Positions 28,992 through 38,424 of a stretch of DNA of 64,000 nt are shown here, one piece after another (position 1 is the first letter of the stretch; each line of letters opens with the position of its first letter). This DNA is from JAICYJ01 sp963766445 (GTDB taxonomy: Bacteria; Actinomycetota; Thermoleophilia; Gaiellales; JAICJC01). Where the stretch lies: the NCBI GenBank assembly GCA_963766445.1, contig CAVXZW010000024.1, positions 1 through 64,000 of the forward strand. Direction: 5' to 3'. The notes under the pieces are model-generated. The model was not told where the DNA came from. It made no database searches and saw only the letters and a list, made by a program, of their open reading frames with translations. Position numbers and translations under genes: made by a program.

Positions 28992-29495
28992 TCAGGTTCC
29001 GTCGGTGGACGCGCGCGATCCGGCGAGCTCCGCGGCCTGCTTCGCGAAGCTCTCGATCGCCGCCCAATCGCGGGCGTCGGACGCGGGCATCCAGCTGAAC
29101 GGGAACCGCAGCCGCTTCGGCTGGACAACGCCGCCGAACACCGCCGTCAACTCGGGGGTCACCGCCGCACGCGCCAGTGATTGCTCGAGCTGCACGCGGG
29201 CAGCGTCGAACGCCGGCTTCGCGTTCTTCCCTGGCCCCATACCGAACACGGCGAGCGGCTTCGAAGCCAGCTCGGTGCGATGCTGCTTTAGGAACGCCAC
29301 AGCGTCGTGATGCCAGCGGCCGATGTACAGCGCGCCACCCAGGACGACCAGGTCGTAGCCACTGAGATCGGCGGGTGTCGCCCGTGCTTCCATCACGTCG
29401 ACGCCGAAGCCTCGCTCTCGCAGCCGCTCGCCGATCACATCGGCGACCTCGCGGGTCGAGCCGTGCTTGGTCGCGTAGGCTACGAGCGCGATCAT
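28992..29495 (-). CDS. Flavodoxin-domain protein (copy 2)
   Basis: 167 residues. FMN-phosphate loop YATKHGSTREVA at the N-terminus, YDLVVLGGALYIGRWH, and GMGPGKN in the third loop; related to HemG-type flavodoxins. ATG 29495 has GGAGGAG just upstream and overlaps the last codons of the Usp fragment by four bases, as if the two were once an operon. A paralogue is at 14856. Either could receive electrons from an NAD(P)H-linked reductase; the partner is unknown. Confidence 0.85.
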   Translation of the reverse strand: MIALVAYATKHGSTREVADVIGERLRERGFGVDVMEARATPADLSGYDLVVLGGALYIGRWHHDAVAFLKQHRTELASKPLAVFGMGPGKNAKPAFDAARVQLEQSLARAAVTPELTAVFGGVVQPKRLRFPFSWMPASDARDWAAIESFAKQAAELAGSRASTDGT

Positions 29496-29710
29496 GACCG
29501 CTCCTCCGCCGGGACGATCACCACGGGGCAGTGGGCGTGCGGCGCACACTGCTGGCTGACCGAGCCCAGGAGGAGCCCCCGCAACCCACCCAACCCGCGC
29601 GATCCAACCGCCAGCATGTCGACGCCCATGGACGTGTCCACCAACTCAGTGGCAGGGTTGCCCTCACAGCCGATGAGCTCGCTGACGGCCCGGCCGGCGA
29701 GGTCGCGCCA
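29492..29710 (-). pseudogene. C-terminal half of a universal stress protein
   Basis: Reads AGRAVSELIGCEGNPATELV followed by the Usp nucleotide motif GSRGLGGLRGLLLGS and the terminal CPVVIVP. The N-terminal strand and Walker-like region are missing: the frame runs straight into the end of the inverted ABC permease copy (stop at 29718), so the duplication or insertion of that block probably cut the gene. Confidence 0.7.
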
Positions 29711-29717
29711 CGTCGGG

Positions 29718-30449
29718 CTAGACATCGCTGTGGGCATCTCGCGCCGCTGCCGCGGCGACGAATGCCAGCGTCCACGCGATCAGCACCGCGGCGCCTGGGC
29801 CTGGGGCGAGAAGGTGCTCGACACCCCGCCCGGCGAGCGCATCGCCCGCCTTACCTGGCAGATAGCGTCCAACGGACGGGACCGAGGCGAATAGCAGAGC
29901 GTCGACCACAAACGCGTAAGCGACCACGGCGACGATGGCACCGACTTGGTTGCGGATCAACGTGCCGATCGCAACGCCGAGCATCGCGCCAAGCGTGCTT
30001 GCACCGATCGTTCCGAAAGCCAAAGCGACGGTGTCGCTGCTCGAGAGCGCGACGTGAACGTCGCGTGCAGCGAGAATCGCGCGACCGATGCCGACGGAGA
30101 GACCAACGCAGACGGCGCCAAACAGCAGGCCAACCAGCAGGGCTGCGACAAGCTTCGACGCGAGGACTACGCGACGGCGCGGCTCGAAGAGCAGGGTGGG
30201 GTGGATCGTCCCGTAACGAAACTCGCTCGTCACCATGGTGATTCCGGCGATCGTCGCGAAGAACACCGCCGCGTTTCCGGCACCGAGCAGCACGCGCTGC
30301 TGGTCCTCCTGAGCAAGTTTTCCGAGAGTGGACGACGACCCTTCGATGAAGACGCCGAGCAGGGTTAGCCCTGCCGAGGCGAGCAGTATCACGGCCGCCG
30401 TGCGAGTGGTGCGCACCTTGAGCAGTTCCGAGTAGATCTGCTCGATCAT
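29718..30449 (-). CDS. ABC-2 type permease, copy B
   Basis: 243 residues, about six helices, nearly identical to 12725-13456 with roughly 14 scattered substitutions (for example T/V, S/N, G/I and D/H in loops) and no indel. Reading frame intact, so both copies are probably under selection or only recently separated. The start is inside the ATPase stop (ATGA). It works with the ATPase at 30446. Confidence 0.87.
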   Translation of the reverse strand: MIEQIYSELLKVRTTRTAAVILLASAGLTLLGVFIEGSSSTLGKLAQEDQQRVLLGAGNAAVFFATIAGITMVTSEFRYGTIHPTLLFEPRRRVVLASKLVAALLVGLLFGAVCVGLSVGIGRAILAARDVHVALSSSDTVALAFGTIGASTLGAMLGVAIGTLIRNQVGAIVAVVAYAFVVDALLFASVPSVGRYLPGKAGDALAGRGVEHLLAPGPGAAVLIAWTLAFVAAAAARDAHSDV

Positions 30450-31375
30450 CGCTTCGACTCCTCGGTTAGCTGGAGGAATATGTCCTCCAGTGAGGACTCT
30501 GTGACGAGTTGGTTCAACTCGACATGGGCCTCCAACGCGATCTTTCCGATTCGGTCGGCGGTGATCCCGCGGACGAAAAGCGTTCCGTTCTCGCGTCTGA
30601 TGCCCGTAACACCGGCGTTACGTAGCGCCGCCTCGAGTGCGCCGGACCGCGTGGTTTCAACCCTGATCGCTCCGCCAACGCGTTCGGTGAGCTCGTCCAG
30701 TGGCGCCTCAACAACCAACCGGCCGTGGTTGATGATGATGACGTGGTCCACCAGTTCTGCGACCTCTGGCAGGTGATGGCTGGAGACGAACACCGTCTTG
30801 CCCTGTGCGGCAAAGTCGCGCAGGAAGTCACGCAACCAACGGATCCCTTCAGGATCCAGCCCATTGGCGGGCTCGTCCAAGATCAGGAGCTCCGGGTCAC
30901 CCAGCAGCGCACCGGCCAGACCCAATCGCTGGCGCATGCCAAGCGAATATCCGTCCACCCGGCGCTCGGCTGCGTAGGTCAGATCCACCAGCCCTAGAAC
31001 CTCATCAATCCGGGTAAGCGGTGTGTGGGCGACCGCAGCCAGCACGCGTAGGTGATCCCTCCCTGTTCGCCCGGGATGGAGGTCGGCGGCATCGAGCATG
31101 GCTCCTACCCGGTTCGCCGGCCGCGCTAGCGCTGCATAGGCGTGCCCAAAGACCAGCGACCGCCCACCCGTCGGCTTGGCTAGTCCGAGCACCATCCGAA
31201 GGGTCGTCGTCTTGCCAGCGCCGTTGGGACCAAGAAAGCCGGTGATGGTGCCTGCGTAGAGGTCGAATGACAGGTCGCACACGGCGGTGACGTCGCCGAA
31301 GCGCTTCGTCAGTTCGGCTGCATGCAGGACCGGTTCCACGCCCACGAGCCTAGGCAATCGTACGCTCCAAGACAT
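30446..31375 (-). CDS. ABC transporter ATP-binding protein, copy B
   Basis: 309 residues with the same motifs as copy A (GPNGAGKTT, SLGMRQ, LLILDEPANGLDP, SSHHLPEV). The upstream in-frame extension to 31516 is unlike protein; ATG 31375 matches the copy A start. Most differences from copy A lie in the C-terminal regulatory region. Divergent from the glycosyltransferase across about 310 bases. Confidence 0.87.
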   Translation of the reverse strand: MSWSVRLPRLVGVEPVLHAAELTKRFGDVTAVCDLSFDLYAGTITGFLGPNGAGKTTTLRMVLGLAKPTGGRSLVFGHAYAALARPANRVGAMLDAADLHPGRTGRDHLRVLAAVAHTPLTRIDEVLGLVDLTYAAERRVDGYSLGMRQRLGLAGALLGDPELLILDEPANGLDPEGIRWLRDFLRDFAAQGKTVFVSSHHLPEVAELVDHVIIINHGRLVVEAPLDELTERVGGAIRVETTRSGALEAALRNAGVTGIRRENGTLFVRGITADRIGKIALEAHVELNQLVTESSLEDIFLQLTEESKR

Positions 31376-31688
31376 CCGAGAGACCCCCGAAGTCGTGCCG
31401 CGGTTTGTCCGCATCCACTCGGCGCCGATCCGCTTGAGTCGCTGGACTCGCCGCCGGGCAGATGTGATCCGAGATGGCGCTCCCCTTGGGGGCCAACACG
31501 GAGCGACGGTGGCCACGGAGTCATTCTCGGTTGAGACAGTCCGGCCTCATCGCCGCCGGTCCGCTAGTCTCATCCTCCTGTTCCGGACTCCGACCAGCGA
31601 ACGCGAGGCGCCGGCGCGGTGAGCATTTATCGCGTGACAGGCACCGGCCAACATGATGGTGCGATCACGGGTGCTGAGGGGGGTCGTC

Positions 31689-33137
31689 GTGGCCGTTTGT
31701 GAGGTAGAGGTCCAAGCGCTCGACCCCGCCAGGCTGGAGCCGATCATTGGGCCGGAGCGCCTCGCCCGGTTCGAAACCAGCGCGGAGCGCGCGCGCTCGA
31801 TGTTGCAGGGAAAGGCGATCGTCAACGTCAACTCCACAGCCTCAGGCGGCGGTGTGGCGGAGATGCTACAGACCTTGCTCGCATACGTACGAGGTGCCGG
31901 CATTGATACACGTTGGGTGGTGATCCGCGGAGAGTCCACGTTCTTCGATGTCACGAAGCGGATCCACAACGGGCTGTATGGCTCGGCGGGGGACGGTGGA
32001 GACCTCGGCCCCGCCGAGCGGTTGGCGTACGACCGCACGCTGCGCCGAAATGGCGATGAGTTGGTCGCGCTGGTGCGACCGGGTGATGTCGTGGTGCTTC
32101 ATGACCCGCAGCCGGCCGGACTCGCGCCGCGAATGCTGAAGGCAGGGGCGATGGTCGTGTGGCGATGTCATGTCGGCTGCGACACTCCAAACCAGTGGAC
32201 CGAACGGTCCTGGGCCTTCCTGCGCCCGTATCTCGAGCCGGTTCACGGATATGTGTTCTCTAGAGCGGCTTTCGCACCCGAATGGGTCGATGGTGGCCGA
32301 TCGGCGGTGATTCCGCCGTCGATTGATCCGTTCTCCGCGAAGAACGAGGCGATGTCGAAACGTAATGCCCAGCTTGCGCTGGCGTACGTTGGGGTTCTGG
32401 AGGGCCAGGGGGCGCCCCCGGTAGTTTCGTTCGCGAGGAGGGATGGGTCACCGGGGCGGATCAACCGGCGCGTCGATCTCGTGCAAAACGGTCCCGCGGT
32501 TCCGGTCGACGCCCCTCTGGTCCTGCAGGCATCGCGGTGGGACTGGATGAAGGATATGGCGGGCGTCATGCAGGGGTTCGTCGAGTCGGTCGACCCGTCG
32601 CTGGGTGCTCATCTTGTCCTCGCTGGCCCTGCCGTGAAGGGAGTCGTCGACGATCCAGAGGCTGCGGATGTCTACGGTAAGTGCGTGACGGCTTGGCGCG
32701 CGCTTCCGCATGCGGCTCGCGGGCGGGTGCATCTCGCGTGCGTGCCGATGGCCGATCCGGACGAGGCGGCCGCGATCGTGAACGCTCTGCAGCGGCACGC
32801 CACGGTGATCTGTCAGAAGAGCATCGCCGAGGGCTTCGGGCTCACCGTGGCGGAAGCGATGTGGAAGTCCAAGCCCGTGGTCGCATCCGCGGTCGGCGGA
32901 ATCGTGGACCAGGTCGTGCCGGGAGAGACTGGGATGCTGATCGACGACCCTGGAGACCTGGTCGGATTCGGTGGATCCGTCGAGGAGTTGCTGAGCGACA
33001 CAGCTGAGGCGATGAGGATGGGACGGAAGGCATATGAACGGGCGGTCGACCGGTTCCTCGGTGACCGCCATTTGGAGCAGTATGCAGAGCTATTCGAGCG
33101 TCTCCTCGGGTCGCCGCAACCGCCAAGTCGTTCGTAG
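31689..33137 (+). CDS. GT4 glycosyltransferase, trehalose synthase (TreT) type
   Basis: About 482 residues. It has the TreT-like N-terminus with STASGGGVAEML (substrate loop), VVLHDPQPAGLA, WRCHVGCD, and the C-terminal nucleotide-sugar site KSIAEGFGLTVAEAMWKSKPVVAS (split here: SIAEGFGLTVAEAMW, then KPVVASAVGG). TreT joins NDP-glucose to glucose to make trehalose; related enzymes use other acceptors, so the product is inferred. GTG 31689 has GAGGGGGG seven bases upstream; ATG 31653 would add 12 residues. The HAD protein at 35771 belongs to a phosphoglucomutase-like family, so disaccharide metabolism may link them. Confidence 0.82.
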   Translation: MAVCEVEVQALDPARLEPIIGPERLARFETSAERARSMLQGKAIVNVNSTASGGGVAEMLQTLLAYVRGAGIDTRWVVIRGESTFFDVTKRIHNGLYGSAGDGGDLGPAERLAYDRTLRRNGDELVALVRPGDVVVLHDPQPAGLAPRMLKAGAMVVWRCHVGCDTPNQWTERSWAFLRPYLEPVHGYVFSRAAFAPEWVDGGRSAVIPPSIDPFSAKNEAMSKRNAQLALAYVGVLEGQGAPPVVSFARRDGSPGRINRRVDLVQNGPAVPVDAPLVLQASRWDWMKDMAGVMQGFVESVDPSLGAHLVLAGPAVKGVVDDPEAADVYGKCVTAWRALPHAARGRVHLACVPMADPDEAAAIVNALQRHATVICQKSIAEGFGLTVAEAMWKSKPVVASAVGGIVDQVVPGETGMLIDDPGDLVGFGGSVEELLSDTAEAMRMGRKAYERAVDRFLGDRHLEQYAELFERLLGSPQPPSRS

Positions 33138-33408
33138 CACGCCGCTCGGCCCATGGATCGGATACAGCCCTGGCCAGCGCGAGCGCCTCGCCAAGCTTCG
33201 GCCGCGCCGCTTCGTCGTGGCCGGTCAGCGTCGAGTCACCCCGTGGAGGCGCAACACCTCGGACAGGTACCACGCGAGCGTCTTTCCGCGTCGCTTTCGG
33301 TGTGCTCGCGGGCGCTGGACCTGCCCGCTGATTGACTGGGCGCGACGTACACGACGACGGGTCCGGCGATCCGCTGTAGGAGTCACAAGACGAGCGGCCC
33401 GCCGCTGG

Positions 33409-35637
33409 TTATCGATGACCGGTGACGCCGGGCGGTCCGGTCGTGGGTGCTGGCGAGGATGGCGGTTCGACGCGGAAGTCGGGCAGCCAGTCGAGGAACT
33501 TGGGCATGTACCAGTTGCGGTCTCCGAGCAGTTCCATCCAGGCGGGCATCAGCACGGTGCGGACGAGGGTGGCGTCGATCAGGATGGCGACGCCGAGGCC
33601 GAACCCCATCTGCTGGAACATCACCAGCTGGCCAGCGGCGAAGCCGGCAAACACCGCGACCATGATCAGGGCGGCGCCGGTGATCAGCCGGGCGGTGGAG
33701 GTGATGCCGTAGGCGACCGCTTCGCGTGAGTCGCCGCGCTGGTCGTAGCGTTCGCGGATGCGCGAGAGCAGGAACACCTGGTAGTCCATGGACAGGCCGA
33801 ACAGCACCGAGAACAGGAACAGCGGGATCCATGCTTCGACGGTGGGCACGACCTGGAAGCCGAACAGGCTCGCGCCGTGGCCCTCCTGGGTGACCAGGAC
33901 CAGCAGGCCGTAGGCGGCGCCGACGGAGAGCAGGTTCATGACGATGCTCGACGCCGGCACCACGATCGAGCGGAATGCCAGCGTGAGCAGGATGAAGCTG
34001 AGGCCGAGCACCAGCGCGAACACGATCGGCAGGTAGGTGTCGGTGATGTCGAAGTAGTCCAGGTTCTGGGCGCTCGCGCCGGTCACGTACGCCTGCAGCT
34101 CGCTGCCCGCGAGGGCGTCCGGTAGGTAGCGGCCGCGTAGGTCGCGAACGGCGTTCAACGCAGCGTCCGAGTTGGGATCGCCGGCCACTGGGACGGTGAT
34201 CACGGCCAGGTTCTTGGGTGGTGCGACCGCGGGCGCGACGGGTCCGAACCGTTCATCCTGGGCGAGCTCGGTGCGGAGCTTGCGGAAGGCCTGGGCGGCG
34301 GCGGGAGTGGCCACGTCGCCGTCGACGACGATGGTGGCGGGGGTGACCTCGCCGACGGTGAAGTCGCGGTTGAGCACGACGTATCCCTGCTTGGCGTGCG
34401 TGCTGTCCGGCAGGGTGGAGAGGCCGGCCGCGCCCGTGTTGATGTTGAGGTAGGGGATCGCCGCGATCAGCAACAGCGCGACGGAGGCCACTACGGCGAT
34501 GACGCGGTGGCGCATGACCAGATCGACGGTGCGGCCCCAGAATCCCTCATGCGGCGCCGTCGTCTCCTGGGCGCGGCGGCCGAAGAACGGCACCCGCAGA
34601 GATTCCACACGATCGCCGAGCAGGCTCAGCACCGCGGGCAGCAACGTGAGAGCGGAGATCACAGCCACCAGCACGACCAGGATGGCGCCCGCTCCCAGGC
34701 TGACGAAGATCTTGGTGGGCACGATCAGCATGCCGACCAGCGCCAGCACCACCGTCATGCCGCTGAACAGCACGGCACGGTTGGCGGTTGAGCCGGCCAC
34801 CTCGATTGCGCCCAGCTTGTCGTGGCCGCCGCGGCGCTCCTCGCGATAGCGGGAGACGATGAACAGCGAGTAGTCGATACCGACCGCCAGCCCCATGAAG
34901 GTGATCATGTTGACGACGAAGAAGCTGAGCGGGGAGATCTGGCCGATCAGCGCGGCCAGCGCGATGGCGACCACGATCGCAAAGATCGCAAGCGCGACCG
35001 GGATCAGCGCGGCCACGACCGTCCCGAACACCGCCAGCAGGATCAGCAGCGCGATCGGGATGCCGATCGCCTCGCCCTTCTGCAGGTCGCTCTCAGACAG
35101 CTTCGTGAAATCGCGCCCCAGCGTGGCCTGTCCAGTCGCCAGCACCTGGTACCCGCCGCGGCCGTTGGTGGCCTCGACGACATCCACGATCGGAGCGATC
35201 TTCTTGTCCGCCTTGTCGATCTCGTCGCCCGGCATGGTCACAGCGATCAGCGTGCTGTGCTGGTCGTTCGAGACCTGCGATGGCGCATGGGTCTGATAGA
35301 AGGTCGGGCCTACCCGAACCGGATCCTCGGCGGCGGCGGCCAACTGGTCATGGATCGCCTCCACCCGCGCTCGGAAGCCGGTATCGGAGACGGTCTGCGT
35401 CGGCGAGCGGATGATGACGACGTCGCGCACCGGCTCCTCACGGCCCAGCCGCTGCTTCATCAGATCGATCGCCTTCTGCGACTCCGGCGTGCCGACGAAG
35501 TTGCTCTCCGTGGTCAGCGAGTCGGCCAGCAGCGCCCCGGCCAGCACGATGCTGACCACCGCCGCAACCAACCACACCCCCACCGTTCGCCACGGATGCT
35601 GCGCGCACCACCGCGCGATTCGCGTCGTCATACCCAT
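33409..35637 (-). CDS. MMPL/RND family transporter
   Basis: 742 residues. One helix near the N-terminus (15-38), a large extracytoplasmic domain, five helices (about 180-350), a second extracytoplasmic domain and five more helices (about 530-710), the repeated RND plan of MMPL proteins. VGIDYSLFIVSRYREE and FGLSMDYQVFLLSRIRE hold the paired membrane Asp-Tyr residues used for proton coupling. The family exports lipids or drugs; the substrate is unknown. GGGAGG precedes the ATG at 35637. Single gene, divergent from the HAD gene. Confidence 0.9.
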   Translation of the reverse strand: MGMTTRIARWCAQHPWRTVGVWLVAAVVSIVLAGALLADSLTTESNFVGTPESQKAIDLMKQRLGREEPVRDVVIIRSPTQTVSDTGFRARVEAIHDQLAAAAEDPVRVGPTFYQTHAPSQVSNDQHSTLIAVTMPGDEIDKADKKIAPIVDVVEATNGRGGYQVLATGQATLGRDFTKLSESDLQKGEAIGIPIALLILLAVFGTVVAALIPVALAIFAIVVAIALAALIGQISPLSFFVVNMITFMGLAVGIDYSLFIVSRYREERRGGHDKLGAIEVAGSTANRAVLFSGMTVVLALVGMLIVPTKIFVSLGAGAILVVLVAVISALTLLPAVLSLLGDRVESLRVPFFGRRAQETTAPHEGFWGRTVDLVMRHRVIAVVASVALLLIAAIPYLNINTGAAGLSTLPDSTHAKQGYVVLNRDFTVGEVTPATIVVDGDVATPAAAQAFRKLRTELAQDERFGPVAPAVAPPKNLAVITVPVAGDPNSDAALNAVRDLRGRYLPDALAGSELQAYVTGASAQNLDYFDITDTYLPIVFALVLGLSFILLTLAFRSIVVPASSIVMNLLSVGAAYGLLVLVTQEGHGASLFGFQVVPTVEAWIPLFLFSVLFGLSMDYQVFLLSRIRERYDQRGDSREAVAYGITSTARLITGAALIMVAVFAGFAAGQLVMFQQMGFGLGVAILIDATLVRTVLMPAWMELLGDRNWYMPKFLDWLPDFRVEPPSSPAPTTGPPGVTGHR

Positions 35638-35770
35638 CGCCGGCCTCCCGTATCTGCTTCAAGCCGTCAACGCGAGGGCTGAGTTTCCCACATACCGGGA
35701 AGCGCTGCAACGGGTCGCACGGGAAATCGCGAGCCGCGCACCCACGAAAGCAGACCTGTAGATTGGGCCG

Positions 35771-36835
35771 ATGACCGCGTCGGCTGAGGATGGGCGTAAT
35801 CGTGACGCCGCTCGTGCGACGGGTTGGGCTGCCGAGATCGAGAGGCTTGCCGGGCGGTCGTGGATGGCGCTGAGGGCGGGCGAGGTGGCGCTCCGCGCCG
35901 CCTCTGACTACCTCGATCCAGCGGACGCTCGAGAGCGGCAACGCCGGTTGGCTGAGGAACGAGCCCAGACCATCGACCAACTTCACCGCCTGGCCGACGA
36001 TCTGCACACCGATAGTCCCCTGCTGCACTGGTTGGACGAAACCGCCGGCACACGCAAGCTGCTCGGCTTGCCGGACGGCGTGAGCGCCTGCGTATTCGAC
36101 TTGGACAGCGTGCTGACAACCAGCACCACCGTCCATATCGCCGCGTGGGCAGATGCCTTCGACTCGTTCCTGCTGGCGCGAGCCGCCCGTCAACGCGAGC
36201 CGTTCATCCCGTTCGACCGGGATGGCGACTATCAAGCCTATGTGTCGGAACGGCCGCGGCTTGACGGCGTTCGCGGCTTCCTGGCCAGCCGCGGCATCAG
36301 GCTTCCCGAGGGTGCGCCCCACGACCCTCCGGAGGCGGAAACGGTGCGCGGTCTCGCCAACCGCAAGATGCAGGCGTTGCAGCGTCACCTTGCCCGCGAA
36401 GGCGTGGCTGCGTACATCGGTTCGCGCTGCTACCTGGAGGCGGCGCATCTCGTCGGGATCCGACGCGGCGTTGTCTCTGCAAGCGCGAATACCACCGAGA
36501 TCCTCGAACGGGCCGGCCTCGCGCATCTGATAGATCAGCGCATCGACGCCGAAGTGATCGACTCCGAGCAACTCGCCCCCAAGCCCGCTCCGGACACGCT
36601 GATCGCGGCCTGCCGACTGCTCGGTGCAGATCCCTCCGAGGCGGCGGACTTTGAGACCACTCAGGATGGGATACACGCCGCGCGCTCGGCCGGATTCGGA
36701 CTGGTCATCGCAGTCGAGCGGGAGGGGACCGTCGACGCGCTCCACGCTGCCAAGCCCGACGTAGTCGTCAAGGACCTGGCACAGCTGCTCGAGCATCACG
36801 AACCCGCCAAGGGCTCCGAGCCAGCGAACCGCTGA
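35771..36835 (+). CDS. HAD-superfamily hydrolase, beta-phosphoglucomutase-like
   Basis: 354 residues. A helical N-terminal extension of about 95 residues precedes the HAD core. Motif I reads VFDLDSVLT (both Asp present, Ser where Gly is usual), motif II VSASANT, motif III Lys in APKPAPDTL, and motif IV DFETTQDGIHAARSAGFG, where the normal ED pair is replaced by FET/Q. These changes in motif IV could weaken Mg2+ binding. Relatives act on sugar phosphates, often beside glycoside phosphorylases. None is here; the nearest sugar gene is the TreT-type enzyme 2.6 kb away. Confidence 0.78.
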   Translation: MTASAEDGRNRDAARATGWAAEIERLAGRSWMALRAGEVALRAASDYLDPADARERQRRLAEERAQTIDQLHRLADDLHTDSPLLHWLDETAGTRKLLGLPDGVSACVFDLDSVLTTSTTVHIAAWADAFDSFLLARAARQREPFIPFDRDGDYQAYVSERPRLDGVRGFLASRGIRLPEGAPHDPPEAETVRGLANRKMQALQRHLAREGVAAYIGSRCYLEAAHLVGIRRGVVSASANTTEILERAGLAHLIDQRIDAEVIDSEQLAPKPAPDTLIAACRLLGADPSEAADFETTQDGIHAARSAGFGLVIAVEREGTVDALHAAKPDVVVKDLAQLLEHHEPAKGSEPANR

Positions 36836-36996
36836 GGGTAGGCGACACCGGCTCGTCCGGGTCGCCCGCATCACGCTTCGACGCACGCGACGAGGCGGCA
36901 GGGTCGGTGTCGGACTATTGATGCCGCACCGTCGACCAGCGGCGGCGATAAAGGATGTGCGGCCGCCCGGTCTACTGGAGAGGGATGCTCCAGAGG

Positions 36997-37437
36997 CTAC
37001 TTACGCATCTCGTTGTCAACTGGCGGGACGACGTAGACGGCGCACGGAGCGATGTGCAGCAACCGATGGGTCGCGCTTCCGACCAGCAACCCCGTGATCT
37101 GGCTGTGGCCGCGGGTGCCGATGACGATCACATCGGCGTGTTCCTTGCGCGCGATGTCGGCGAGAACGTGCGCGGGGCCTCCGGCAACCGCCGACACGAC
37201 CGTGAGGCCGATGTCGACGCCTGTGGAACTGGTTTCCGCGATCTGCCGACGAACCTCCGCCTCAACCTCGTCCTCGTTCACGTTCAGCGGTTGCCCGCCG
37301 GCGCGACCGACCAGCATCTCACGGACGTGGACGGCTACGATCCTGCCGCCGTCCCGCTTCGCGAGATCCAGCGCCACGGGCAACGCCCGCTTTGATTCCG
37401 GGGAACCGTCCAGCCCTATAACAACGGTGTCAAACAT
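36997..37437 (-). CDS. Universal stress protein
   Basis: 146 residues, single Usp domain with ATP-binding pattern G-x2-G-x9-G-S (GTRGHSQITGLLVGS). ATG 37437 has AAGGAGG eight bases upstream; the long N-terminal extension of the open frame is not Usp-like. It is closely related to the Usp at 58764 (both contain VGRAGG and NEDE), and distinct from the type at 55271. Usp proteins respond to stress, hypoxia or growth arrest. Confidence 0.85.
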   Translation of the reverse strand: MFDTVVIGLDGSPESKRALPVALDLAKRDGGRIVAVHVREMLVGRAGGQPLNVNEDEVEAEVRRQIAETSSTGVDIGLTVVSAVAGGPAHVLADIARKEHADVIVIGTRGHSQITGLLVGSATHRLLHIAPCAVYVVPPVDNEMRK

Positions 37438-37652
37438 GGTGTTCCTCCTTGATGCGTCGACATCAGGATCGATCATGAACGGTGCGGCGACATCCGTAAT
37501 CTGCCACACGCCGGGGCGGGGTTTCCACACGGCTCGGCCCATGCACGCCTGGGCGGAGAACGGGTGGGGGCGCTCGTCGGTGCGCTCCCGGTACGACTCG
37601 GTGGCCGCGATCGCGAAGCTGAGCTCGATCGTGCCCAACTCGAGCCGCCTGG

Positions 37653-37892
37653 TCACCTAGAAGGGCGTCCCGGAGCACCTCCCGCATCTGGTGGTGGCCC
37701 GGTCGCGACCGTCTCCGAGATTGGGTCGACGAGATGCTCGTCGAGGACCGGGATGCCGTGAAATCGGGCGTACCGGCTCTCCGCAGAAAGCCGCCGATAC
37801 AGCGCCCGGATGGCGTCGCGATCGGCGCACGGCGCCGCCAGCCTCATCGTTCTGCCATCTGGCAGGATCACATCGCGAATGCCTGCGGCCAT
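37653..37892 (-). pseudogene. N-terminal fragment of a GNAT acetyltransferase
   Basis: Reads IRDVILPDGRTMRLAAP and LSAESRYARFHGIPVLDEHL, matching the first 60 residues of the GNAT domain of the acyl-CoA synthetase fusion at 51915-54608 (VILRDGRTLRLRPPRPAD, SRYLRFHG). The acetyl-CoA binding region is missing after the last match. Relic. Confidence 0.6.
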
Positions 37893-37933
37893 GAGGCTGA
37901 CGCTAACCGCGCGGGTGCCGGGAACGGGCGTGC

Positions 37934-38110
37934 TCAGGGGGTGGCGCCCCGGCGGCCGCCGCGGCCGGATGGCACGTGCTGGCGACTGAGGTCGATCGCG
38001 ATCGCCAGCAGAAGGGTGCCGGCCCAGATGTTGACGGGGCTCCACAGCAGCGGCGCGTGATCGCCGACCATGTCTGCAATCAACCAGATGACGAACCAGA
38101 TCAGGGTCAC
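37934..38110 (-). CDS. Small membrane protein (intact copy B)
   Basis: 58 residues from GTG 38110. One or two hydrophobic stretches (LIWFVIWLIADMV and IWAGTLLLAIAID) and a basic Arg/Gly tail. It starts just after the DUF1918 stop, with GAGGAGACC overlapping the end of that gene as its ribosome site. The broken copy A is at 11455-11635, directly after SulP copy A. Function unknown. Confidence 0.6.
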   Translation of the reverse strand: MTLIWFVIWLIADMVGDHAPLLWSPVNIWAGTLLLAIAIDLSRQHVPSGRGGRRGATP

Positions 38111-38111
38111 C

Positions 38112-38342
38112 TCAGGTCTCCTCTCGGGCACTGGGTCGATAAGCAGGATGGAACCGCTCGACCGTCACATCGTCTGCCGGAAAGAAGATTGACTCGTGAT
38201 CATCGTCCCAGCGCACGCGATAGCGCCGGTGCCCGGGGCCGCCGATCACTTCCAGGATCTCCCCGGCGCGCCGTTGCCCGCCCACCGAGTGCCTGCGCAC
38301 GATGATGACGGTGCCGGGTGCTAGGTCGCTATTCGCTTCCAT
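38112..38342 (-). CDS. DUF1918 protein
   Basis: 76 residues, the normal size for DUF1918, a small actinobacterial beta-barrel-like domain (GTVIIVRRHSVGGQRRAG, then YRVRWDDDHESIFFPADDV). Function unknown. It ends SAREET, and the same codons end SulP copy A, which shows where the left copy lost this gene. Possibly cotranscribed with the small membrane protein two bases downstream. Confidence 0.85.
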   Translation of the reverse strand: MEANSDLAPGTVIIVRRHSVGGQRRAGEILEVIGGPGHRRYRVRWDDDHESIFFPADDVTVERFHPAYRPSAREET

Positions 38343-38424
38343 GTCGTCCTCCGAAGTTCGGTGTGGCTGGGTTGCGCTGTCTGGCTCACCGCGCGATCAG
38401 CGGCCGTCCCTGCGGGCGAGTTCG

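Larger units (their letters stand above)
29712..31485 (-). repeat. Right copy of inverted repeat holding the second ABC pair
   Basis: Reverse-complement match to 11690-13462, including upstream DNA and both genes. Its right boundary is followed by unrelated DNA and its left end abuts the truncated Usp gene. Confidence 0.8.

Noticed and set aside
28774..29310. 178-residue plus-strand frame
   Set aside because: Runs opposite the flavodoxin gene, which has clear FMN-binding motifs and a strong ribosome site.
33138..33408. Possible gene remnant on the minus strand after the glycosyltransferase
   Set aside because: Only a short string (WYLSEVLRLHGV) looked protein-like; no family could be assigned.
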